A stretch of DNA of 34,115 bases, from the NCBI GenBank assembly GCA_023128855.1, contig JAGMDE010000001.1:1-34115 (forward strand). The letters are read 5' to 3'. Source of the stretch: Thermoplasmatales archaeon (GTDB lineage Archaea > Thermoplasmatota > E2 > DHVEG-1). The notes beneath the pieces were generated by a model. The model searched no databases. It was not told the origin of the DNA and saw nothing but the letters and a program-made list of their open reading frames with translations. Shown here one piece after another: positions 1-7,617 of this stretch. Numbering within the stretch: the stretch's first letter is position 1; each line of letters opens with the position of its first letter. The translations under genes were made by a program, and so were the position numbers.

Positions 1-253
1 CTCTTTCTGCAAGGGTTTCCCTAAGATCCTCAAGACCTTGTGTAGTTCCATATTGAAGAGCAGTTTTCCCATGATGCTTCATAACAGATTCTACTACTCC
101 ATATAAGTCATCAATAGGAAAAGAATCTGGATTAGGTAAACCGCCAGCAAAAGATATAATTTCAGGATCCTGAGTTACTTTAAGCAACTCTCGGATAACC
201 GATTTTCGCATTTTTCCGGCTCTATCTGAATATAATCTTTCTATATCTGTCAT
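1..253 (-). CDS. PLP-dependent class I/II aminotransferase, N-terminal part (cut by window edge)
   Basis: Reading the minus strand from an ATG at 253 gives an open frame that runs off the left edge, about 84 residues. It contains EIISFAGGLPNPDSFP followed by LQYGTTQGLEDLRETLAER. This is the typical N-terminus of fold-type I aminotransferases of the LysN/ARO8/MocR-like group, which use pyridoxal phosphate to move an amino group between an amino acid and a 2-oxo acid. The SFAGGLP and QYG..QG..LR segments line the substrate and cofactor pocket in that family. The PLP lysine lies beyond the window, so substrate specificity (2-aminoadipate, aromatic, alanine) cannot be called. The start is the first ATG after an AT-rich upstream stretch, with no clear Shine-Dalgarno sequence. 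Confidence 0.88.
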   Translation of the reverse strand, partial: MTDIERLYSDRAGKMRKSVIRELLKVTQDPEIISFAGGLPNPDSFPIDDLYGVVESVMKHHGKTALQYGTTQGLEDLRETLAER

Positions 254-337
254 AAAAACCTCAAGTCCCCAAATCAAATAATGTTTTAAATAAATTTTGT
301 AAAAAGGTTGAAATATCCCTAAAGCTATAGGGGAGCG

Positions 338-547
338 TTATTTTTTCCTTTCCTTCAAGAACAGGGGTCCTAAATGTTCTTCGAAGGCAGGCATTGTTTC
401 TAAGGTATCTTCACAGATATTAAAGCGATGAAATATTTCTAAAGCTAGTTGCTCATCTGTAGACAATGGACTGTTCTTTGCAGCAAACATCTTACTAATA
501 TTTTCTTTAGAGTTAAAGAGTTCATCCTCCATATTATCAGTGTCCAT
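338..547 (-). CDS. small hypothetical protein
   Basis: A 69-codon frame encoding an acidic, soluble protein with no membrane segment or recognisable domain. The C-terminal half (LALEIFHRFNICEDTL) looks helical and ends in a basic tail. A TATA-like stretch (TTATAATAG) lies about 30 bases upstream of the ATG at 547, which would suit a leaderless transcript. No Shine-Dalgarno sequence is visible. It lies just upstream of the truncated aminotransferase gene on the same strand, separated by 84 bases, so the two might be co-transcribed. I do not recognise the family; a later ATG at residue 6 is also possible. Confidence 0.45.
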   Translation of the reverse strand: MDTDNMEDELFNSKENISKMFAAKNSPLSTDEQLALEIFHRFNICEDTLETMPAFEEHLGPLFLKERKK

Positions 548-887
548 ACCATATTTAGTATTAATAAGCTTTTCTATTATAACAACAGTTTAACACTAGA
601 AAAACGAGGAGAATTTAGTGTAAGTTAATTTCTATAAAGCACCGGTTATTTGTATTACAAATAAAAGTACTAACACAATTGAGATAAAGCAAACGCTTAT
701 TATATCCTCTCTCTTTTTTTTGCTGATTTGCATCCCTTCCTAAACCAAATATAACATATTGTTTTATGTACCTTTTTTGTAGGTAGATATGCAGATGCAT
801 ATGCATGTTAATTCAAGCTAAAAAGACTAGAAAGACTTATTAGTGAAATTCAAACTCTACCCCAACAGTTATATGGAGAAACGTGAA
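548..887. other. intergenic region upstream of the nucleotidylyltransferase gene
   Basis: About 340 bases of AT-rich sequence. A 63-codon minus-strand frame (615-806) has a composition unlike its neighbours and no ribosome site, so I do not call it. The one notable item is a perfect 12-base palindrome at 795-806. The rest probably carries divergent promoters for the genes at 547 (minus) and 888 (plus). Confidence 0.5.
795..806. promoter_or_regulatory. perfect palindrome ATGCATATGCAT, possible operator
   Basis: A 12-base perfect dyad 82 bases upstream of the chosen start of the sugar nucleotidylyltransferase gene. Its position fits a regulator site near the promoter. No regulator is known and a second copy was not seen, so function is inference. 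Confidence 0.25.
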
Positions 888-1916
888 ATGGAAGCTATTA
901 TCCTAGCAGGAGGGTTCGGAACCCGGCTAAGACCCTTAACATATACAAAAGCCAAGTCATTATTACCAATACTAAACAAACCTATGATATTTCATCTTAT
1001 AGAAACTCTACCGGACGAAGTAAACAAGGTGGTTCTTGCTGTTAATTATAGGAAAGATCAAATTGAAAAATATTTCAAAGAAAATGATTGTGGAAAGGAA
1101 ACTATAGTTAATGATGAGCCAAAACCTCTTGGAACTGGTGGAGCTACAAAGTTTGCAGAAAGACATATTACAGGGCGTTTTCTCGTGTTAAATGCCGATG
1201 TTATATGTTCATTAAATCTTAGTGAAATGATCAAAATTCATAAAAAAAATAATGCCATGGCCACAATTTCTTTATGGCCAGTAGAGAATGTTTCAGAGTT
1301 TGGTGTCGTAGATGTAAAAGAAGATGGTAACATAGTAGGTTTTGTAGAAAAACCTAAACCTGAAGATGCACCATCTGAATTTATAAATGCTGGAGCATAC
1401 TGTTTAGAACCAGAAGTTTTAGATTATATAGAAACCGGTCGACTTATTTCGATGGAAAAAGAGATTTTTCCTAAGATAATCAAGGATACAGGAAGGTTTT
1501 TTGGCTTTAAATTTACAGGACATTGGATGGATATTGGCAGAATTAGCAGTTATCTTGAAGTTCATAGATTCTTAATGAGGGAAAAAAATATTCAAAACTT
1601 CCAAGGAGAAAACAACTCAATTAACGGATTTTTAAAACAATCATGTATCGGAAATAATGTGTCAATAGGTAAAAATTCCAATGTTGAATCATCAGTTGTA
1701 TATGATAATGCAATAATTGGTGAAAATGTAAATCTATCCGGTTGTGTTATCGGAGAAAACAGCAAAGTTAGCAATTTTTCTAATTTGAAGGATACAATAT
1801 TAGGGGACAATGAAACACTTGAAGAAGAAACCAGTTTAGATAATAAAGCAGTTTGGACTCAACCTAAACCTGAAGGGTATCCTGATAAACAGATTGGTAA
1901 TCCTATCGAGAAGTAA
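888..1916 (+). CDS. sugar-1-phosphate nucleotidylyltransferase (NTP_transferase plus left-handed beta-helix)
   Basis: A 342-residue enzyme that should join a nucleoside triphosphate to a sugar-1-phosphate, giving an NDP-sugar and pyrophosphate. The N-terminus, MEAIILAGGFGTRLRP, is the signature nucleotide-binding loop. LGTGGA, LNADV and a FINAGAY-like segment follow as expected for the Rossmann-like catalytic domain. Residues about 245-310 carry hexapeptide-style repeats (CIGNNVSIGKNSNV, AIIGENVNLS) forming a left-handed beta-helix. I chose the ATG at 888 because GGAG lies nine bases upstream and the family begins here; the frame is open back to a GTG at 843. The next plus-strand gene of similar pathway is the phosphohexomutase at 2448, so both probably supply activated sugars for glycans or glycolipids. 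Base and sugar specificity cannot be read from sequence. Confidence 0.9.
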   Translation: MEAIILAGGFGTRLRPLTYTKAKSLLPILNKPMIFHLIETLPDEVNKVVLAVNYRKDQIEKYFKENDCGKETIVNDEPKPLGTGGATKFAERHITGRFLVLNADVICSLNLSEMIKIHKKNNAMATISLWPVENVSEFGVVDVKEDGNIVGFVEKPKPEDAPSEFINAGAYCLEPEVLDYIETGRLISMEKEIFPKIIKDTGRFFGFKFTGHWMDIGRISSYLEVHRFLMREKNIQNFQGENNSINGFLKQSCIGNNVSIGKNSNVESSVVYDNAIIGENVNLSGCVIGENSKVSNFSNLKDTILGDNETLEEETSLDNKAVWTQPKPEGYPDKQIGNPIEK

Positions 1917-1977
1917 AAAATGATAAGCTTCTGTAAATTAATGTAAAGTTTTGAATTTTTAACCTTCGATACATAAT

Positions 1978-2097
1978 TTATTTTTCATTTGCTTTACTCG
2001 CTAAAACTCGGGCGTGTTTTCCAACTAAACAAATTTTCCTAATATTTTCTATTTCCTTTGCCTCTTCAGCGGTTAAGATTTGGCCCACTATTATCAT
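1978..2097 (-). CDS. 39-residue microprotein, paralogue of the one at 7393
   Basis: A 39-codon frame starting MIIVGQILTAEEAKEIEN and ending in a basic tail. An AGGTGA Shine-Dalgarno sequence lies seven bases upstream of the ATG at 2097. A second gene in the window (7393-7506) encodes a very similar peptide: M-I-V-G-Q-I, then EEAKE, a shared K-x-C-L-V, and a basic A-x-V-L-A-x-K end. Two independent copies with matching length and ribosome sites argue that it is translated. I do not know the family. The basic C-terminus and central hydrophobic patch could suit a nucleic-acid- or protein-binding role, but this is a guess. Confidence 0.62.
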   Translation of the reverse strand: MIIVGQILTAEEAKEIENIRKICLVGKHARVLASKANEK

Positions 2098-2447
2098 TTT
2101 TCATTCACCTATTCTTTCTTTCAGTCCCCCGGTTTAATTGCATCAAAAAATATCTTAAAAAGGTCAATAGATTTTAGAGACAACCCGTTAAAATATTTAC
2201 AAAAAAACCGAGATATCTAATATAATCTACTGGTGCAAATGCAAGGCCCTAATAGGCCATTTACATATAATGGTATATATGTTTGCCATTTTACCACGCA
2301 AATTATATTATGTAATATTTATATTAGGTTATCATATAAATAATTTTCTAGAATTAAGCCGTTTTTTCAATAAAATTTTTCATAAAAACCTATTTATTGG
2401 TATTTTAGTTATCGCTCTTCAGCATACGTGGAGTAATGGTGAAAGTT
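2098..2447. other. AT-rich intergenic region before the phosphohexomutase gene
   Basis: Roughly 350 bases with several TATA-like stretches (for example TATATAATGG-type sequence near 2265-2280 and TATTTATATTA near 2318). An imperfect GGCC dyad (GGCCCTAATAGGCC) lies at about 2242-2257. A 73-codon plus frame here overlaps the real gene start and reads like noise. Promoter elements for the gene at 2448 are expected here, but a single best TATA box could not be chosen. Confidence 0.4.
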
Positions 2448-3830
2448 ATGACCAAGTTATTTGGTACAAATGGAATAAGAGGTATTGTTAACGAAGATAT
2501 GAACTGTGATCTTGCCCTTGGTATAGGTAAAGCATGGGGAACATATCTCAGAAAAACAACTGATAGACCTAAAGTTGCAATTGGAACAGATGCAAGACTC
2601 TCCAATCATATGCTTAAAAACGCTATTTCAGCAGGATTTCTAGCAACAGGTTGTGATGTTGTAGATGTTGGTCTTGTTCCAACTCCCACTCTACAATATA
2701 CTGTAAAAGAGAAGGATTTTGATTCTGGTGTTATCATAACTTCTTCACATAATCCTCCCGAATTTAATGGAATTAAAGGTGTTGCTAGTGATGGTACCGA
2801 GTTTTCAAAAGACGTTGAAGAGGAAATAGAGAAAATATATTTTGCAGAAAATTATGGTCTTGCTTCTTGGAGTGATGTAGGAAAACTTACAACTTGGGAT
2901 GGTGCAATCGATCTATATATTAATGGAATTCTCAAAGCAGTTGATGCCGATTTAATTAAGGATAAAAAGTTCCATGTTGTTCTTGATTGTGGAAATGGAG
3001 CCGGATGTGTTTTAACCCCTATTCTTCTGAAGAAACTAGGCTGTAAAATCACTGAGCTTTATTGTGAACTTGATGGAATGTTTCCAGGTCATAATTCTGA
3101 GCCTTTACCTGAAAACCTCCAGGATTTAATTCATAAGGTTCCTGAAGTTGGAGCAGATGTTGGTGCTGCTCAAGACGGAGATGCCGATCGTGCAATATTT
3201 GTCGATGAAAAGGGAAACTACATATGGGGAGATAAATCTCTTGCACTGGGTGCAAAATATGCGACTAAAGAAAACAATGGTGGAATTAATGTAACACCCG
3301 TTACAACATCGAGTTGTTTTAAGGATGTTGTAGAGGAATACGGCGGATCTGTTATTGATACAATGGTTGGTTCTCCAGTTGTAGCTCGTGTTATGATGGA
3401 AAAAAACGCTGTTTTTGGTGGTGAAGAAAACGGCGGACTGATTTTTCCAGAAATGCAATACTGCCGTGATTCAGCAATGTCAATTGCAAAGATACTAGAG
3501 ATCATGGCAAAGGAAAACAAAAAATTATCAGAATTAATAGATGATATCCCGAAATATGAAGTATTTAAGACAAAAATGCCTTGTCCAAACGACAAGAAAG
3601 AAATAGTAATGAAAACACTTGCGAATCAAACAAAAGATGACAGCAGTGTTACAAAAGTAGATGAAACAGATGGTGTCAAACTCTATCTAAAGGACGGTTG
3701 GGTTCTTATGAGACCTTCTGGAACAGAGCCGATATTTAGAGTATACTCAGAATCAAAGGATAAAAACAGGGCAGAAGAGCTTGCAAGAACATATAAAAAA
3801 TTGGCAGAAAAAATAATTCAAAATCAATAA
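2448..3830 (+). CDS. glmM: phosphoglucosamine mutase / phosphomannomutase family (alpha-D-phosphohexomutase)
   Basis: A 460-residue phosphohexomutase, full length for the family. It interconverts hexose 6-phosphate and 1-phosphate forms through a phosphoserine. All four signatures are present in order: the catalytic serine loop IITSSHNPPEFNG near residue 100, the metal-binding DGDADR near 245, the sugar-binding GEENGG near 325, and the phosphate-binding RPSGTEPIFR near 425. The N-terminus, LFGTNGIRG, is typical of archaeal GlmM/ManB proteins. I prefer the ATG at 2448 because GGTGA lies five bases upstream; an ATG at 2436 would add four residues. Glucosamine-1-phosphate is the likely product given the nearby nucleotidylyltransferase, but mannose or glucose phosphate cannot be excluded. 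Confidence 0.93.
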   Translation: MTKLFGTNGIRGIVNEDMNCDLALGIGKAWGTYLRKTTDRPKVAIGTDARLSNHMLKNAISAGFLATGCDVVDVGLVPTPTLQYTVKEKDFDSGVIITSSHNPPEFNGIKGVASDGTEFSKDVEEEIEKIYFAENYGLASWSDVGKLTTWDGAIDLYINGILKAVDADLIKDKKFHVVLDCGNGAGCVLTPILLKKLGCKITELYCELDGMFPGHNSEPLPENLQDLIHKVPEVGADVGAAQDGDADRAIFVDEKGNYIWGDKSLALGAKYATKENNGGINVTPVTTSSCFKDVVEEYGGSVIDTMVGSPVVARVMMEKNAVFGGEENGGLIFPEMQYCRDSAMSIAKILEIMAKENKKLSELIDDIPKYEVFKTKMPCPNDKKEIVMKTLANQTKDDSSVTKVDETDGVKLYLKDGWVLMRPSGTEPIFRVYSESKDKNRAEELARTYKKLAEKIIQNQ

Positions 3831-3898
3831 AGATAAAATAGGTTTGTGTGTATAAACTATCAAAACAGTGCTTTTCTCATTTTGACGTTTTAGCGCAC

Positions 3899-3911
3899 TA
3901 AATTTATATAG
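3899..3911 (+). promoter_or_regulatory. TATA box for the PKD lipoprotein gene
   Basis: The stretch TAAATTTATATAG ends about 37 bases before the chosen ATG at 3948. This spacing fits an archaeal TATA box with transcription starting near 3932 and a short leader that includes the GGGTG ribosome site. Confidence 0.5.
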
Positions 3912-3947
3912 GGTCAGCTTGAAAAAGATAGGTCATCGGGTGTGAGG

Positions 3948-4565
3948 ATGATGGAAAAAAAAGTAGGAATAGTTATTAGTATTACGCTAGTGTTGTTAAC
4001 CTCTGTTTTTTGTGGATGTATTGGAGAAAACAGCTCACCAGAAGCAGAATTTACCTATACACTTGCCCCAGACATAATATATCAAGCGGGGTATAATTTC
4101 ACTGATATGTCAACAGATGATGGAACAATAATCTCCTGGAATTGGTCATTTGGTGATGGAAACACTTCAGATGAACAAAATCCAATGTATTATTATACTG
4201 CAGATGGACTCTATGATGTGACACTTAATGTAACTGATGATAAAAATGCTGCAGGGGCTATTACAAAACAAATCCTTGTAGTAACATTACAGCCGTTACC
4301 TCTTCCTCCAGTTGCAAACTTTACATATGCTCCGATAGAAGGCATAACAAATGAGACAAATATTACATTTAATGCATCAAATTCAATTAATTACTCATCT
4401 ATTGTGTCTTATTACTGGGAATTCGGTGATGGAGTGAATATAACTGAAATAAATGTAACTACAATTCATAAATATGCTTCTGCTGGAGCATATAAAGTGA
4501 ATATGACAATAACAGATGAATATGACCAGGCAGACACTTATTCAAAGGACATTACTGTATCTTAA
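3948..4565 (+). CDS. PKD-domain lipoprotein
   Basis: About 205 residues. The N-terminus is a lipoprotein signal peptide (basic MMEKK, a hydrophobic run, then the lipobox FCGC), so the protein should be exported and held to the membrane by a lipidated cysteine. Two PKD immunoglobulin-like domains follow. The first has WNWSFGDGNTSDEQNP then YDVTLNVTD; the second has YYWEFGDG then YKVNMTITD. They are separated by a proline-rich linker (LQPLPLPP). PKD domains serve as spacers or binding modules on archaeal surface proteins. No catalytic domain is present, and many Asn-x-Ser/Thr sites suggest glycosylation. The start uses GGGTG five bases upstream of the ATG at 3948; a GTG at 3942 is also open. 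A strong hairpin terminator follows. Confidence 0.88.
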   Translation: MMEKKVGIVISITLVLLTSVFCGCIGENSSPEAEFTYTLAPDIIYQAGYNFTDMSTDDGTIISWNWSFGDGNTSDEQNPMYYYTADGLYDVTLNVTDDKNAAGAITKQILVVTLQPLPLPPVANFTYAPIEGITNETNITFNASNSINYSSIVSYYWEFGDGVNITEINVTTIHKYASAGAYKVNMTITDEYDQADTYSKDITVS

Positions 4566-4584
4566 AAAAACATAATGTAATGTT

Positions 4585-4619
4585 GGAAGGAAAACAGATT
4601 CCTTCCCAATCTTTTTTTA
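4585..4619. terminator. hairpin terminator between convergent genes
   Basis: A perfect 8-bp stem, GGAAGGAA paired with TTCCTTCC, closes a 6-base loop and is followed by a run of seven T. It sits between the stop of the PKD lipoprotein gene and the stop of the convergent KaiC-like gene. It is well placed to end transcription from the left, and the minus-strand transcript would end at its base. Confidence 0.7.
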
Positions 4620-5351
4620 TATATTCGACTTCAGCATTGGAGCTAGTTCTACTCCATTTTTAGAAGACATGGTAAGAACATATTTTGATCGCCCATGAGC
4701 AGTACCCCTCATTTTTACAACTTGAAAAGTACGTAATAAATCTCCTTTTCGTTCAATATCTCCTAAAAATAAAATGCCATCGGCAATAAATTCCTCTATA
4801 TCATATTGAGAATATTGGAAAACTCTGGGCGGAACTTCAGAAGTTAAAAAAGTAGTACACATTAATGCTGTTAGAGAAGAGCCAAGTTTAAAGATAAAAT
4901 CTCTGATCATTTCTTTTGTTTGTAAACGATAACATAGTGATGTTATTGAATCAATTACCAAGCGTTTAGCACCTAGTTCTTTTGTAATATCCCTAATAAC
5001 TTCAAAGAGTATGTTTGCTTCCTCTAGGTTGTATCGCTCAGGATGCAGACCAAGACGATCACTGATACTCCATAGATCAATTATGCTAAGTTCACCCGAT
5101 TTTATTAGTTTTTCATCAAAGAAATTATAGCCACCTTGAAATCTTTTTATCTTGTCAATAGTTTCAGTTGCTGTAAAAAATACTCCTTTTTCATTAAACT
5201 TAACTCCATTAGTTAAAAACTGCATACTTAAAGTGGTTTTACCTACTCCACTTCCACCAGACACTAGAACTATACTGCCCTGTGGAACCCCTCCACTAAG
5301 CTCTGAATCCAGAAGTTCAATACCAGTTTGACACCTTGGTCTTGTAGTCAT
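4617..5351 (-). CDS. KaiC-like RecA-superfamily ATPase
   Basis: About 244 residues forming a single KaiC/RadA-type domain. The N-terminal TGIELLDSELSGGVPQGS segment precedes the Walker A loop GGSGVGKTT near residue 37. The Walker B strand RLVIDSITSL lies near residue 135, and the late motif VVKMRGTAHG is typical of KaiC-domain proteins. The family binds and hydrolyses ATP and acts in signalling or regulation, often linked to motility or response regulators in archaea. The target here is unknown. Length suits a one-domain archaeal KaiC homologue rather than two-domain clock KaiC. I chose the ATG at 5351 because GGGAG lies five bases upstream; a GTG at 5363 would add four residues. It is divergent from the prefoldin gene. 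Confidence 0.9.
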   Translation of the reverse strand: MTTRPRCQTGIELLDSELSGGVPQGSIVLVSGGSGVGKTTLSMQFLTNGVKFNEKGVFFTATETIDKIKRFQGGYNFFDEKLIKSGELSIIDLWSISDRLGLHPERYNLEEANILFEVIRDITKELGAKRLVIDSITSLCYRLQTKEMIRDFIFKLGSSLTALMCTTFLTSEVPPRVFQYSQYDIEEFIADGILFLGDIERKGDLLRTFQVVKMRGTAHGRSKYVLTMSSKNGVELAPMLKSNI

Positions 5352-5483
5352 TACCTCTCCCACATAACCTGAATATGAAATAGCATATCTATATTAAATT
5401 ATTTTTCTTTTCCTTAAAACCCAAGAAAACATTAATAATACATGTTTGATTAGTGGTTTGAAATCATCTTACAGAGGAATAAA

Positions 5484-5903
5484 ATGAATAAGGATGAAGA
5501 ATTGAACAGATATATGGTTCAAATCGAACAATATAAAGAACAAATGAGCCAATTGGAAATGCAATTTCAATATCTCCATGCATCACTTGCTGATTATAAC
5601 AAAGCCAAGATGACATTGGAAAACTTGAGTAACACAGATACTGGATCTGAAGTATTACTCCCTATCGGTGGAGGTGCTTTTATAAGTGCCACTGCAAAAA
5701 ATACATCTAAAGTACTTATGGATATAGGGGGAGATCTTGTAACAGAAAAAACTCCAGAGGATGTGATTAAGAAAATTGATGAGAGACTAGAAAATCTAGA
5801 AAAAACACAAGTAAAAATGAATGAAATGATGCAAAATTTACAAAACGAAGCAGCTGAAATCTCTGCTAATGCGCAAAAATTAATTTCAGAACAACAAGGA
5901 TAA
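5484..5903 (+). CDS. pfdA: prefoldin subunit alpha
   Basis: A 139-residue protein with two long coiled-coil arms (residues about 1-45 and 85-135). They flank a glycine-rich beta hairpin region with VLLPIGGGAFISATA, the hallmark of archaeal/eukaryotic prefoldin alpha. With the beta subunit it forms the hexameric jellyfish-shaped co-chaperone that passes unfolded proteins to the thermosome. GAGG lies a few bases before the ATG. It is followed after 15 bases by ftsY, and pfdA-ftsY is a common order in archaeal genomes, so co-transcription is likely. Length is normal for the family. Confidence 0.95.
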   Translation: MNKDEELNRYMVQIEQYKEQMSQLEMQFQYLHASLADYNKAKMTLENLSNTDTGSEVLLPIGGGAFISATAKNTSKVLMDIGGDLVTEKTPEDVIKKIDERLENLEKTQVKMNEMMQNLQNEAAEISANAQKLISEQQG

Positions 5904-5918
5904 AATTGGGTATAAATA

Positions 5919-7271
5919 ATGTTTAAATTTTTAAAGAAGAAACTTAAAAAATTCGAAGATCAACTTGAAGCTGAGTTGGAGGCCGAGTTAGAAAAAGAAA
6001 TTAAACCTGAACTAGAAGAACCTAAACCAGAACCAATACCAACACCTCCAAAACCAGTAGTTGAGGAAAAACCTGTTGAAAAACCAAAGGAAATCCCAAA
6101 ACCAGTTGAAAAACCTCCTGAAAAAGAGATACCCAAACCCGTAACTATAAAACCAAAAGAAGTAAAGAAACCAATAGAACCAGTAAAGAAAGAAATTCCT
6201 GAGGAAAAACCAGAAGAAATCGATAAAAAAATAGATCAACTAATAAAAAAAGTAGAAAAACCTGATGAAAAAGAGCGGAAAGCAAGAATTGAAAGAGACA
6301 GACGTAAAAGACAAGAAGAAATCGATAAACAGATTGAAAAAAGCATTGAAACAGAATTGGAACACACTCTAAGAGCAAAGAGAAGCATTCAAGAAATTGT
6401 AAAAGTAGAGAAAAAACCAACTCGTGGAATTAGTGAGGAAAAACTTGATGATCTTCTTTGGGAACTTGAAGTCGGTCTTCTTGAATCCGATGTTGCATAT
6501 ACTGTTATTGAGTCAATAAAGAAGGATCTTAAAGAAGAACTTAGAAATATATCATTTGAAAAGGGGAAGGTCGGCGAAACTGTTGAAAAAGTTCTAAAAA
6601 ATGCTATATCCCATGTTTTGAAATCAAATGAGCTAGATTTTAATGAGTTTATTGAGAAAAACGAGAAGCCTGTTGTAATCATGTTTGTAGGTGTAAACGG
6701 TAGTGGTAAAACTTTGGCTATTGCAAAGATTGCAACCATGCTTAAAAAAATGGGGAAATCTTGTGTAATGGCCGCTGGTGATACCTTCCGAGCTGGAGCT
6801 ATCGAACAATTAACCATTCATGCAGAAAAAGTTGGTGTAAAAATAATTAAACATGGCCCTGGTGCTGATCCAGCGGCTGTAGCTTTTGATGCAATTGATC
6901 ATGCCAAGGCAAAACACAAAGATGTTGTTTTACTTGATACAGCAGGCAGGGTTCAGACAAATATTAACCTAATGGATGAAATGGCCAAGATTAAACGTGT
7001 GGCTAAACCTAGCATGATTATTTTTGTTGGAGATGCCCTTTCTGGTAACGATGCCGTTGAGCAGGCTAAGCGCTTCAATGAGGTTGTTGGAATTGATGGA
7101 GTTATTCTAACAAAGGTTGACACTGATGCTAAAGGTGGTAGTGCTTTATCTGTTGCGTATACTATTGGAAAACCCTTGCTTTACATAGGTGTAGGCCAAG
7201 GGTATGAGGATCATGTTGCTTTTGATCCAGAATGGATGATAGAGAACATTTTTGGCAAATCGGAGGGATAA
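5919..7271 (+). CDS. ftsY: signal recognition particle receptor FtsY
   Basis: A 450-residue SRP receptor GTPase that docks the SRP-ribosome complex at the membrane. Residues about 1-150 are a long, strongly charged region of Glu/Lys/Pro repeats (such as EKPVEKPKEIPKPVEKP) standing for the acidic A domain. The N domain begins near residue 165. The G domain carries GVNGSGKT (G1), DTFRAGA, LLDTAGR (G3) and TKVD (G4), then GVGQGYEDHVAFDP at the end. Archaeal FtsY is often nearer 300-380 residues, so the extra length lies in the repeat-rich front end. It sits 15 bases after pfdA, probably in the same operon. Confidence 0.96.
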   Translation: MFKFLKKKLKKFEDQLEAELEAELEKEIKPELEEPKPEPIPTPPKPVVEEKPVEKPKEIPKPVEKPPEKEIPKPVTIKPKEVKKPIEPVKKEIPEEKPEEIDKKIDQLIKKVEKPDEKERKARIERDRRKRQEEIDKQIEKSIETELEHTLRAKRSIQEIVKVEKKPTRGISEEKLDDLLWELEVGLLESDVAYTVIESIKKDLKEELRNISFEKGKVGETVEKVLKNAISHVLKSNELDFNEFIEKNEKPVVIMFVGVNGSGKTLAIAKIATMLKKMGKSCVMAAGDTFRAGAIEQLTIHAEKVGVKIIKHGPGADPAAVAFDAIDHAKAKHKDVVLLDTAGRVQTNINLMDEMAKIKRVAKPSMIIFVGDALSGNDAVEQAKRFNEVVGIDGVILTKVDTDAKGGSALSVAYTIGKPLLYIGVGQGYEDHVAFDPEWMIENIFGKSEG

Positions 7272-7392
7272 TTTTTCACTAGAATTTTGTTAAATTATCT
7301 TTTAGGATAGAGGTGTAAAGATAGAGGGTAACATTTGTACAATAATCCCTTTTAAAGGTGAGTTACAAAACAACATTTGAGGCGAGATAAAA

Positions 7393-7506
7393 ATGATGAT
7401 CGTAGGACAAATCTCATCACCTGAGGAAGCTAAAGAAATGGAACTAGCAGCAAAATGTTTAGTCGTTGGAATCAGAGCAAAAGTTTTAGCAAAAAAAATC
7501 AAATAA
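7393..7506 (+). CDS. 37-residue microprotein, paralogue of the one at 1978
   Basis: A 37-codon frame beginning MMIVGQISSPEEAKEME and ending in a basic segment. It matches the minus-strand microprotein at 1978-2097 in the opening (IVGQI), the EEAKE helix start, the K-x-C-L-V core and the A-x-V-L-A-K tail. A GAGG-type site lies about ten bases upstream, and a double ATG leaves one codon of uncertainty. Beyond it (7520-7605) only a lysine-rich frame of about 20 codons is visible, which I do not call. Function unknown. Confidence 0.6.
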   Translation: MMIVGQISSPEEAKEMELAAKCLVVGIRAKVLAKKIK

Positions 7507-7617
7507 GAGGTACAATAGCATGAAAAACGACAAAAAACAGAGTACTGATTTAAAAAAGAAAAAAACAATCCCTACTGAAATACCAATAATTTGGGTTAAT
7601 ATCTAAAATTGATTTTT

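Noticed and set aside
615..806. 63-codon minus-strand frame
   Set aside because: Odd composition (many Tyr, Asn, Cys), no ribosome site, no homologue recognised, and it ends on a palindrome in the promoter region.
2270..2491. 73-codon plus frame MVYMFAILPRK...
   Set aside because: It overlaps the start of the phosphohexomutase gene in another frame and reads like AT-rich noise.
7520..7605. Short lysine-rich frame after the second microprotein
   Set aside because: A GAGG-like site is present, but the frame is about 22 codons of low complexity without a paralogue.
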